A stretch of 32,159 bases of DNA, from assembly GCA_002293425.1 (NCBI GenBank), contig DBDE01000045.1:1-32159 (forward strand). The letters run 5' to 3'. The position numbers and the translations under genes were made by a program. The notes under the pieces are model-generated. The model was not told the origin of the DNA. It was given only the letters and a program-made list of their open reading frames with translations, and made no database searches. Below are positions 16,928-23,559 of this stretch, in pieces. Source of the stretch: Alistipes sp. UBA940. GTDB lineage: Bacteria > Bacteroidota > Bacteroidia > Bacteroidales > Rikenellaceae. How positions within the stretch are numbered: position 1 is the stretch's first letter; every line of letters begins with the position of its first letter.

Positions 16928-18356
16928 TCGCGCCGAGGTGATCCACGGACGGGTGGATTGGGCGACCGTGGCGATATGGTTGCTGCTGGTGGCGTTGGGG
17001 TGGTTGAACCTCTATGCGGCGGTGTATGACGAGACGCGGGGGGCGTTCGATTTTGCTTCGAGGTATGGGATGCAGCTGATTTGGATCGGTGCGGCGTTGG
17101 TGGTGGCGTTGGTGGTGATGCTGGTCGACGATAAGTTTTGTCATATTTTGGCTTATCCAATTTATGGCATTTTTTTGGTGTTGATGCTTTCGACGCTGGT
17201 GCTCAGTCCCGAGATTAAGGGGGCGCGGGCGTGGTTGATGATGGGACCGGTGGCTATTCAGCCGGCCGAGTTTATGAAGTTCGGGATGTCGCTTGCGTTG
17301 GCGCGGTTGATGAGCAATTTCGGGTTTTCGTTGGGCCGGCCGATAGATTTTTTGCGGGTGATGGTTGTGTTGTTGGTGCCGGTGGGGGTGATGTTTTTGC
17401 AGCACGATGTGGGCTCGGCGGTGGTTTATGCTTCGTTTTTGTTTATGTTTTATCGCGAGGGGCTGTGGAGGTGGATATATATCGTGCTGGGGATAGTTGT
17501 GGGGCTGTTTTTCGGGTCGTTTTGGGTGACGGATACGGGGTTGTTGATACTTATTTTGCTGGGGTGTTGCTTTGGGTTCGGGTTCACTTTTCGCAATTGG
17601 CGGGCACCGCTTATTTATTTGGCGATTTTGGCTTTGGTGTCGGTTTCGGGGTGGATAGTTCTCAATGGGGTGGGGTTTGAGTGGCGTTATTATTGGGTGT
17701 TGCTGGGGTCGGCGTTGGTGTCGTTGCCGGTGGTTGTGGGGGCTGCTTATGCTCGGCGGTTGAGGGGATTTTGGGTCTATGTGGTGATGTTTTTGGGTTC
17801 GTTGGCGTTTGTTTCGGCGGCCGATATTGTTTTTGACAGCCTCGATTTGCATCAGCAGAAGCGGATTTTGGACACTCTCGGGGTGGAGAGCGATGCGCGT
17901 GGTTGGGGTTATAATGTCAACCAGTCGAAGATTGCTATCGGGTCGGGCGGTTTGCTGGGTAAGGGCTATTTGGAGGGCACGCAGACTAAGTTCCACTTTG
18001 TGCCGGAGCAGAGCACCGACTTTATTTTCTGCACTGTGGGCGAGGAGTGGGGATTTGTGGGTTCGGTGGTTGTGTTGGGGTTGTTTTGTGTGTTGATATT
18101 GCGGTTGGTGCGGATGGGGGAGAGGTGTCAAGAGCCTTTCGGGCGGATTTATTGCTATTCGGTGGCGGGGATATTTTTGATGCACGTGCTTATTAATGTG
18201 GGGATGACGGTGGGACTGGTTCCGGTTATTGGCATTCCGTTGCCTTTTTTCAGTTATGGCGGCTCGTCGTTTATGGCTTTCACGTTGTTGCTTGTGGTGG
18301 CGGTGCGTCTCGATTTGGGCTCGGGCGATATAGAGGCGTCGCGGATCAATGGTTAA
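16911..18356 (+). CDS. rodA: SEDS-family peptidoglycan glycosyltransferase RodA
   Basis: 481 aa integral membrane protein with about ten hydrophobic segments. SEDS signatures: KGARAWLMMGPVAIQPAEFMKFGM, FLQHDVGSAVVYASFLFMFYREG, and the C-terminal NQSKIAIGSGGLLGKGYLEGTQTKFHFVPEQSTDFIFCTVGEEWGF plus VGLVPVIGIPLPFFSYGGSSFM. RodA polymerises lipid II into glycan strands together with PBP2. It is the last gene of the elongasome operon and overlaps mrdA by 17 nt. The region between membrane segments around 210-290 is longer than in E. coli RodA (370 aa), as is common for Bacteroidetes. Its stop codon lies inside the first of four heptad repeats. Confidence 0.95.
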   Translation: MTGRYDRAEVIHGRVDWATVAIWLLLVALGWLNLYAAVYDETRGAFDFASRYGMQLIWIGAALVVALVVMLVDDKFCHILAYPIYGIFLVLMLSTLVLSPEIKGARAWLMMGPVAIQPAEFMKFGMSLALARLMSNFGFSLGRPIDFLRVMVVLLVPVGVMFLQHDVGSAVVYASFLFMFYREGLWRWIYIVLGIVVGLFFGSFWVTDTGLLILILLGCCFGFGFTFRNWRAPLIYLAILALVSVSGWIVLNGVGFEWRYYWVLLGSALVSLPVVVGAAYARRLRGFWVYVVMFLGSLAFVSAADIVFDSLDLHQQKRILDTLGVESDARGWGYNVNQSKIAIGSGGLLGKGYLEGTQTKFHFVPEQSTDFIFCTVGEEWGFVGSVVVLGLFCVLILRLVRMGERCQEPFGRIYCYSVAGIFLMHVLINVGMTVGLVPVIGIPLPFFSYGGSSFMAFTLLLVVAVRLDLGSGDIEASRING

Positions 18357-18483
18357 TGTTCAATGATTAATGATTAATTTTTCGACTTGCTGTGCAAGTC
18401 GTCAGCTCCCCCGCAGGGGGGTCGGGGGAGCTGAGTTTTGCGTTGCGTAGCCCTTTCTTCACTCTTCGTTTTTCATTCTTCAT
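18349..18483. repeat. Heptad-bracketed intergenic element E1 (rodA-radA gap)
   Basis: Left arm, plus strand: ATGGTTA, ATGTTCA, ATGATTA, ATGATTA (18349-18376). Right arm, reading the minus strand from 18483: ATGAAGA, ATGAAAA, ACGAAGA, GTGAAGA (18483-18456). Each arm has exactly four heptads, all of the form RYGnnnA, in inverted orientation. Between them are 79 nt with two strong hairpins and the block GCTACGCAACG on the minus strand (18451-18441). The rodA stop codon lies in the left arm and the radA stop codon in the right arm. The two arms match at 16 of 28 positions, so they belong to different subtypes. Confidence 0.85.
18383..18434 (+). terminator. Tandem hairpins between convergent rodA and radA; possible bidirectional terminator
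   Basis: Hairpin 1: CGACTTGC-TGT-GCAAGTCG (18383-18401, 8 bp stem). Hairpin 2: TCAGCTCCCCC, 11 nt loop, GGGGGAGCTGA (18402-18434, 11 bp stem), followed by AGTTTTG. The position between converging genes fits a terminator, although the T-run is short. The first hairpin plus TCAGC recurs inside metH, so it is also a dispersed repeat. Confidence 0.6.
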
Positions 18484-19853
18484 TCCCTGAACAGGTGTGC
18501 GGGCAGTTCGTCGATGCGGCTGATGTAGCACACCTCGATACCCTTGGGCGGTTTGGGCAGAGTTTTGCGCAGATAACCCGAAACCACTATGCGCCCGAAA
18601 CCCAACCTTGCCGCCTCGATGATGCGTTGCTCGCTTCGGGGCGCAGGTCGCACCTCGCCCGAAAGCCCCACCTCGCCGCAAACACACACGCCGCGAACTA
18701 TCGGCCGGTCGAAATAGGACGAAATGACCGCCGCGGCTATGGCCAGGTCCAGCCCCGTGTCGGCGATCCGGAAGCCCCCCGCAAAGTTGAGGAACACATC
18801 TTTCGTACCCAGCTTCAATCCCCCGCGCTTCTCTAAAACGGCCAACAACATATTCATTCGCTTCATATCGTACCCCGTCGCACTCCGTTGGGGTGTGCCG
18901 TACGCGGCGTGGCTCACAAGCGATTGGGTCTCGATCAGATAGGGACGAATGCCGTCCACCGTCGCCCCCACGGCGATGCCGCTCAGGGGTTCGTCGTAAT
19001 CGCCCAACAGTATCTCCGACGGATTGGCAACCTCCACCAATCCCTCGGCTCGCATCTCGAAGACCCCTATCTCGAACGTCGCCCCGAAACGGTTCTTCAC
19101 CCCGCGCAGAATACGATAGATGTTGTTGCCGTCGCCCTCGAACGACAGCACCACATCGACGATGTGTTCCAAAATCTTGGGTCCCGCGATGGAGCCCTCC
19201 TTGGTGATATGACCTATTATTATAATGGAGGTCCCCCTTGTCTTGGCAAACTTCAACAGCGCGGCGGCACACTCGCGAATCTGCGACACCCCTCCGGGCG
19301 ACGAGTCCAAAATGTTGGTGTAGATGGTTTGAATGGAGTCGATGACGATAAGGTCGGGCTCCAACGCTTCGGCCTGGGCGACAATGTTTTCGAGCAACGT
19401 TTCGGCATAGATATAGCACTCCTCCGAGCCCGCCTCGTTCACCCGTTCGGCGCGCATCTTGATCTGCTGGGGCGACTCCTCGCCCGATACATAGAGTGTT
19501 TTCAACCCGTGACTGCCCAGAGCTATCTGCAACGACAGTGTCGACTTGCCGATGCCCGGCTCTCCACCCAGCAGAATGAACGACCCGGGCACCATACCGC
19601 CACCCAGCACACGGTTGACCTCGCCTATTCCAAGGTCGATGCGTTGCAATTCGTCACGCTGAATATCTTTGACGGCTTGTGGCCGCGAACCTGCGGCACT
19701 GCTCACCACTCCTCTCACTCCGGCGGGTTCCTCTTTGGAGATTATCTCCTCGACAAAGGTGTTCCACTCGCCGCACGCCGGACAGCGACCCATCCATTTG
19801 GCCTGCTCGTTGCCACACGATGAACAGAAATATGCCCGTTTAACTTTCGCCAT
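18480..19853 (-). CDS. radA: DNA repair protein RadA (Sms)
   Basis: 457 aa. RadA is a RecA-related branch-migration helicase in homologous recombination. Domains in order: an N-terminal four-Cys zinc motif (FCSSCGNEQAKWMGRCPACGEW, about 9-30), a RecA-like ATPase with Walker A GGEPGIGKST and Walker B-type DLIVIDSIQT, the RadA-specific KNRFG motif, and a C-terminal Lon-protease-like domain (GGFRIADTGLDLAIAAAVISSYFDRP ... GEVGLSGEVRPAPRSEQRI). It converges with rodA. Its stop codon falls inside one heptad array and its ATG lies 10 nt from another, so the gene is bracketed almost exactly by inverted repeats. A weak -7-like TTCATTTG lies 7 nt before the ATG. Confidence 0.97.
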   Translation of the reverse strand: MAKVKRAYFCSSCGNEQAKWMGRCPACGEWNTFVEEIISKEEPAGVRGVVSSAAGSRPQAVKDIQRDELQRIDLGIGEVNRVLGGGMVPGSFILLGGEPGIGKSTLSLQIALGSHGLKTLYVSGEESPQQIKMRAERVNEAGSEECYIYAETLLENIVAQAEALEPDLIVIDSIQTIYTNILDSSPGGVSQIRECAAALLKFAKTRGTSIIIIGHITKEGSIAGPKILEHIVDVVLSFEGDGNNIYRILRGVKNRFGATFEIGVFEMRAEGLVEVANPSEILLGDYDEPLSGIAVGATVDGIRPYLIETQSLVSHAAYGTPQRSATGYDMKRMNMLLAVLEKRGGLKLGTKDVFLNFAGGFRIADTGLDLAIAAAVISSYFDRPIVRGVCVCGEVGLSGEVRPAPRSEQRIIEAARLGFGRIVVSGYLRKTLPKPPKGIEVCYISRIDELPAHLFRE

Positions 19854-19863
19854 AGTTTTTCAA

Positions 19864-19941
19864 ATGAAGAATTAAGAACGAAGAGTGAAGAGAGAAAAAG
19901 CTACGCATAACTTTTTTCATTCTTCATTCATCATTCTACAT
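19864..19941. repeat. Heptad-bracketed intergenic element E2 (rseP-radA gap)
   Basis: Left arm, plus strand: ATGAAGA, ATTAAGA, ACGAAGA, GTGAAGA (19864-19891). Right arm, reading the minus strand from 19941: ATGTAGA, ATGATGA, ATGAAGA, ATGAAAA (19941-19914). The 22 nt between the arms contain GCTACGCATAAC (19900-19911), a block shared with E1. The arms match at 22 of 28 positions. No ORF fits between them, so this looks like an empty or minimal form of the cassette at 22240-22651. Confidence 0.88.
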
Positions 19942-19950
19942 TTAGATTTT

Positions 19951-21111
19951 TTATTTTATAAAAAATCTATATATGTCGTTCCAAAACGCCAACACCAACA
20001 AGGCGAGCAAGATAAGCATCCCCGCAACTTGCGCACCTTCTAACACACGGTCGGAAGGTTTGCGCCGAGTAACCACCTCCCACAGCAAAAACAACACGTG
20101 ACCCCCGTCCAACGCAGGAATTGGCAAAATGTTCATCACCGCAAGAATGATGGAGAGAAAAGCCGTGATGCGCCAAAACAGAAACCAATTCCACTCGCCG
20201 GGGAAAATGTTGCCTATCGAAATCAAACTCCCCACCTGCTTATAAGCCTCGGTGCGCGGCGAAAAAATCAACTTCAACTGATCCCAATAACCCGCAATCT
20301 CATCACCCGTCTTGCGAAATCCCGCCGAAATGCCGCCCCAAAAACCATAATTCACCCGCCTCACCGGCAGATACTGCGCAATGGCGGCCTGATATTCGGC
20401 CAGAAACTCCATCGGCGACGCACCCGCCATCACCAACGAATCGGCCTGGAACGGCACCCGCGGCGTCATAAAATCCTCACTCACCAACATCCTTGCAACA
20501 GCATCCTGCGGAATAACGACATTGACGACCGCGCTGTCCCTTACGACCTCCACCCGTCGCACCCCGCCGATGAGCATATCGGAATAGACCCGCCCAAAAC
20601 TCCCCTCGACCTCTCTGTCGTCCAGCCTCACTATCCGGTCGCCGTCCACAAACCCTATCTGTTCGGCCAGATCGTTGAAATACCAACCCCACGCCAGATC
20701 GCGATTGTCGATATAGCTCTCGCCCCAATGCCAGCTCATACCCACATAGATAACACACGCGCACACGACATTCATCATCACCCCGCCGACCATCACCAGC
20801 AGTCGCTGCCACGCCGGCTTGCTGCGAAACTCCCACGGCTGGGGCTCTTTACGCAAGGCGTCCCTGTCGAGGCTTTCATCCACCATTCCCGCTATCTTGC
20901 AATAACCGCCGAAAGGTACCCAGCCCATTCCAAACGTGGTTTCGCCCAATTTGAACTTAAAAATCGAAAAGCCGCCCGCGTCGAAAAACAGATAGAACTT
21001 ATCGACCCTGATGCCGAACAGGCGGGCAAACAGATAGTGTCCCAGCTCGTGAACGAACACGAGGATGGACAAACTCAAAATCAACTGACAAACCTTAACA
21101 ATTATCTCCAT
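19951..21111 (-). CDS. rseP: RseP-family site-2 (intramembrane) zinc metalloprotease
   Basis: 386 aa. The N-terminal membrane segment carries HELGH (His21, Glu22, His25), and the distal LDGG motif (Asp335) supplies the third zinc ligand: NILPIPALDGGHVLF. It cleaves transmembrane substrates such as anti-sigma factors. A PDZ domain is recognisable around residues 150-200 (IGFVDGDRIVRLDDREVEG). After RVPFQADSLV, where Bacteroidetes homologues of about 450 aa enter a second PDZ domain, this protein passes in about 35 residues to YGFWGGISAGFRKT. The second PDZ appears to be missing, which explains the short length. It overlaps dxr by 17 nt and is co-transcribed with it. Confidence 0.93.
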   Translation of the reverse strand: MEIIVKVCQLILSLSILVFVHELGHYLFARLFGIRVDKFYLFFDAGGFSIFKFKLGETTFGMGWVPFGGYCKIAGMVDESLDRDALRKEPQPWEFRSKPAWQRLLVMVGGVMMNVVCACVIYVGMSWHWGESYIDNRDLAWGWYFNDLAEQIGFVDGDRIVRLDDREVEGSFGRVYSDMLIGGVRRVEVVRDSAVVNVVIPQDAVARMLVSEDFMTPRVPFQADSLVMAGASPMEFLAEYQAAIAQYLPVRRVNYGFWGGISAGFRKTGDEIAGYWDQLKLIFSPRTEAYKQVGSLISIGNIFPGEWNWFLFWRITAFLSIILAVMNILPIPALDGGHVLFLLWEVVTRRKPSDRVLEGAQVAGMLILLALLVLAFWNDIYRFFIK

Positions 21112-22231
21112 AAATCATCTCCCTGGCGAGCCTTTTCGCCTCGCCGTTAATCGCAACATAATCCTCTAACGCGGGACCGTGAACATTCCCGACCCGCTCC
21201 AAAACCCCCTCCACGAGGGGCACAATATCCAAAAAACCTATCCGCTGGGCAAGAAACGCCTCCACAGCCACCTCATTGGCCGCATTGAGCGCGCAACACG
21301 CCGTCCCGCCCCTTTCAAGACACCGGCGCACCAATCCCAAAGCGGGATAACGGGCGTGGTCGACCTCCCGAAATGACAAATCGCCGCACAGATCAAGCGG
21401 CTCATAAGGCAACCCCAACCGCTCGGGATAACCCAACGCATAAGCTATCGGGGTGCGCATATCGGGTGTGCCCAACTGCGCCTTCACCGCCCCGTCGGCA
21501 AACTCCACCATCGAATGGACCACCGACTGGGGATGGATAACGACATCTATCCTGTCGACCCCGAACAGCCACCGCGCCTCCACCACCTCGAAGCCCTTGT
21601 TGACCATCGTGGCCGAGTCGACCGTTATCTTCGGCCCCATCTTCCAATTGGGGTGATCGAGAACATCCCCCACCGAAACATTTTTCAACGAACCCAGCGG
21701 CACATCCCTCACCGCACCCCCCGAGGCGGTCAGAATAAGCCTTCGCGGTTTCGACTTCTCGCCCGTCAGACATTGCAAAATGGCCGAGTGTTCCGAGTCG
21801 ATGGGAATTATCGGGGCACGATTCTCCTCCGAAAGGCGCATCACCAGCTCGCCCGCCACCACCAGGCTCTCCTTATTGGCCAAAGCCACCCTCTTTCCAC
21901 TCTTCAGCGCGGCGATGGTGGGCGCAAGTCCCGAATAACCGACCAGCGCATTGACCACGACATCGGCCTGTCCGACAACATCCGCCACACTCCCCGACAA
22001 TACCTCGACAGGCAGGTCTTTTAAAGAATTGCGGAGCGGCTCGAAGAAAAGAGGATCGGAGATGAGTACGTTTTTCGGCTTGCATTTCCGCGCCTGTCGG
22101 GCCAGCAGTTGCCAATTGCTATTAGCCGTGAGCACGACGACCTCGAACAGTTCGGGATACAATCCCACGACCTCCAAAGTTTGCACCCCGATCGACCCAG
22201 TCGAACCCAATATGGCTATTCGCAAGCGCAT
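21095..22231 (-). CDS. dxr: 1-deoxy-D-xylulose 5-phosphate reductoisomerase
   Basis: 378 aa. Second enzyme of the MEP isoprenoid pathway: converts DXP to 2-C-methyl-D-erythritol 4-phosphate with NADPH. Visible motifs: NADPH-binding ILGSTGSIGVQTLEVV (about 7-22), ALANKESLVVAGE, PIDSEHSAILQCL with the metal-binding Asp/Glu, LTASGGAVRDVPLG, HPNWKMGPKITVDSATMVNKGFEVVEA, HPQSVVHSMVEFADGAVKAQLGTPDMRTPIAYAL, and NAANEVAVEAFL. It precedes rseP, overlapping by 17 nt. Its ATG is 8 nt from the left heptad arm of the four-helix-bundle cassette, which separates it from the M23-like gene; those genes probably once formed a tighter operon. Confidence 0.97.
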   Translation of the reverse strand: MRLRIAILGSTGSIGVQTLEVVGLYPELFEVVVLTANSNWQLLARQARKCKPKNVLISDPLFFEPLRNSLKDLPVEVLSGSVADVVGQADVVVNALVGYSGLAPTIAALKSGKRVALANKESLVVAGELVMRLSEENRAPIIPIDSEHSAILQCLTGEKSKPRRLILTASGGAVRDVPLGSLKNVSVGDVLDHPNWKMGPKITVDSATMVNKGFEVVEARWLFGVDRIDVVIHPQSVVHSMVEFADGAVKAQLGTPDMRTPIAYALGYPERLGLPYEPLDLCGDLSFREVDHARYPALGLVRRCLERGGTACCALNAANEVAVEAFLAQRIGFLDIVPLVEGVLERVGNVHGPALEDYVAINGEAKRLAREMIYGDNC

Positions 22232-22239
22232 AGCTTGAA

Positions 22240-22651
22240 ATGAAGAGTGAAGAATGAAGAGTGAAGAAAGATTTTATTTTGCATTTTCCTTAGCCGTCTT
22301 TATGCTCTTGACCAAAATTGAAATTATTTCGTCGACATCGCTTGTCAGGCTTTTGAACTGTTCTTGCGTAAGGTCTTCCACCTCCAGCAATAACCTTAAC
22401 CAGTACATAACTTCGTTTGCCTCTTTCAAAGCAATGCTCATCTTTGAAATAAAATCTGCACGACTTTGGGCAAATTCAGCCTCACAAACCAACGCTCCAA
22501 CCGATGTTCCTGCTCGAAGTATCTGTCGGCTTACAACATAATCTTTGTTCGAGCTTAGAATTTTTGAAAGTTTGAGTACTCTTACGGCGAAATCGAAGCT
22601 TTTATCCTTTAACAAGTTGTCTTTCTTCATTTTTCATTCATCATTCTTCAT
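22240..22651. repeat. Heptad-bracketed cassette E3 carrying the four-helix-bundle gene
   Basis: Left arm, plus strand: ATGAAGA, GTGAAGA, ATGAAGA, GTGAAGA (22240-22267). Right arm, reading the minus strand from 22651: ATGAAGA, ATGATGA, ATGAAAA, ATGAAGA (22651-22624). The arms are inverted, four heptads each, matching at 24 of 28 positions; three of the four differences would be G-U pairs in RNA. The enclosed 356 nt are nearly all the four-helix-bundle ORF, whose start codon is the innermost right heptad and whose stop is 6 nt from the left arm. The whole unit fits between dxr (8 nt away) and the M23-like gene (7 nt away). Confidence 0.9.
22274..22630 (-). CDS. Four-helix-bundle protein (23S rRNA intervening-sequence protein family)
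   Basis: 118 aa, the usual size for this family. The sequence starts with KSFDFAVRVLKLSKIL, continues VVSRQILRAGTSVGALVCEAEFAQSRADFISKMSIALKEANEVMYWLRLL, and ends in a Lys-rich helix (EIISILVKSIKTAKENAK). The R(Q)IL/LRAGTSVGA, EA and FI.KM.IALKEA.E..YWL pattern is the hallmark of the family first seen as ORFs inside 23S rRNA intervening sequences and related to DGR accessory protein Avd. Molecular function is unknown; members form basic multimeric bundles thought to bind nucleic acid. No 23S rRNA, reverse transcriptase or variable repeat is nearby. Base composition is clearly AT-richer than the neighbours. The gene sits on the same strand as the flanking M23-like, dxr and rseP genes and is enclosed by inverted heptad arms, which suggests acquisition as a cassette. 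Confidence 0.88.
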   Translation of the reverse strand: MKKDNLLKDKSFDFAVRVLKLSKILSSNKDYVVSRQILRAGTSVGALVCEAEFAQSRADFISKMSIALKEANEVMYWLRLLLEVEDLTQEQFKSLTSDVDEIISILVKSIKTAKENAK

Positions 22652-22658
22652 TTGTTTG

Positions 22659-23498
22659 TCAAAACACAATCTGTTTTTCAGGGTCGACGGCGGTGCCGTT
22701 GTACCACAGCTCGAACTCCAACGGGCTCGCCGTGCCGATGATCTCTCCCGCCTTAACCCGCGTCCCGACACCCTTCTCGGTCTGTGTCAACCGCCGATAA
22801 ACCGAAACCAGATTGTCCGCGTGCTGAATCTGAACCGTCCAACCCACCTCCGGCGACCAAACCGACGAAATGACGCTCCCGTCCCTGACCGCAACCACAG
22901 GACTGTCCGCCGGAGTTGCTATCTCGACCCCGAAATGGCCATCCACAGGCGCAAAAGGCGTCCGAACCACTCCCCTGGCCGGCGGAACCAGCTCCACCGC
23001 CGCACTCTGTCCCGTGCGCCCCGCCGCCACCGAAGCCGCCAACGAATACTCGCCCCCGCCCTCCATCTCGGCCCTGAGCAACGAATCGGCCGCCGAGGTC
23101 GCAACAAAAGTCTTGTCCTGAACCTCCACACTGTCGCCCATCCGCGTCACATCGCGCACAACCGGCATCTCACCCTCCATAATCTTGCCCACATTGTTGC
23201 TGTACACCGTCAGGTCGGCCATCTGCCGCTCCAACGAGTCGAGCCGCAGAATGTTTTCCGTCAGCATCTGCCGCGAATGACGACCCGGATAGCCCGGAAT
23301 GGTGTCCATAATGGGCGTGTAGGCGATCAACAAAACGATGGTGAGAACGATCAAAAACAGCGTCCCCACCGCTCCCACGACGATGCGCAACGGCGAAATG
23401 AAGAAATGCCACCTCTCCTTGCCCGTGTCGGGGTCGATGACTGCAAACTTTTGCTTGGCCTTGAAGCTCTGCCACAGTGATTTCAATTTTTCTTTCAT
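22659..23498 (-). CDS. M23/LytM-like protein with degenerate metal site
   Basis: 279 aa. A cytoplasmic basic N-terminus, one transmembrane helix (about 38-60: IVVGAVGTLFLIVLTIVLLIAY), a short coiled linker (QMLTENILRLDSLERQMADLTVYSNNV) and a C-terminal LytM fold: GVVRTPFAPVDGHFGVEIATP ... VGWTVQIQHADNLVSVYRRL ... RVKAGEIIG ... LEFELWYNGTAVDP. Active enzymes have HxxxD, a Y-x-H-type His and HxH; here the positions read H-FGV-E, Y-R-R and L-E-F with a short deletion before FELWYNG. It is therefore probably not a peptidase but a structural or activator factor of the EnvC/NlpD kind (inference). It leads the operon that continues with the four-helix-bundle gene, dxr and rseP. Confidence 0.86.
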   Translation of the reverse strand: MKEKLKSLWQSFKAKQKFAVIDPDTGKERWHFFISPLRIVVGAVGTLFLIVLTIVLLIAYTPIMDTIPGYPGRHSRQMLTENILRLDSLERQMADLTVYSNNVGKIMEGEMPVVRDVTRMGDSVEVQDKTFVATSAADSLLRAEMEGGGEYSLAASVAAGRTGQSAAVELVPPARGVVRTPFAPVDGHFGVEIATPADSPVVAVRDGSVISSVWSPEVGWTVQIQHADNLVSVYRRLTQTEKGVGTRVKAGEIIGTASPLEFELWYNGTAVDPEKQIVF

Positions 23499-23506
23499 AG
23501 TTGTGG

Positions 23507-23514
23507 CAAAGTTA
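23507..23514 (-). promoter_or_regulatory. -7 promoter element of the M23-like/dxr/rseP operon
   Basis: Minus-strand TAACTTTG matches TAnnTTTG and ends 8 nt before the ATG at 23498. No TTTG was found at -33. Confidence 0.52.
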
Positions 23515-23527
23515 ACTTATTTTTTGC

Positions 23528-23535
23528 TATTTTTG
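23528..23535 (+). promoter_or_regulatory. -7 promoter element of the nucleotidyltransferase gene
   Basis: TATTTTTG matches TAnnTTTG; it ends 24 nt before the ATG at 23560. It lies 13 bp back-to-back from the -7 element of the divergent M23-like gene. Confidence 0.52.
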
Positions 23536-23559
23536 AGGTACTAAAACTTATTGAAGATT

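Noticed and set aside
15008..18185. Long minus-strand frames opposite mrdA and rodA
   Set aside because: They are antisense shadows of genes with complete PBP2 and SEDS motifs.
22274..22630. Four-helix-bundle gene as the Avd component of a diversity-generating retroelement
   Set aside because: No reverse transcriptase, template repeat or variable repeat was seen nearby.
22240..22651. Heptad arrays as a CRISPR array
   Set aside because: Repeat units are 7 bp and contiguous with no spacers; no cas genes are present.
23551..23559. TTG start for the nucleotidyltransferase
   Set aside because: The ATG at 23560 begins directly with the nucleotidyltransferase signature and is a stronger start codon.
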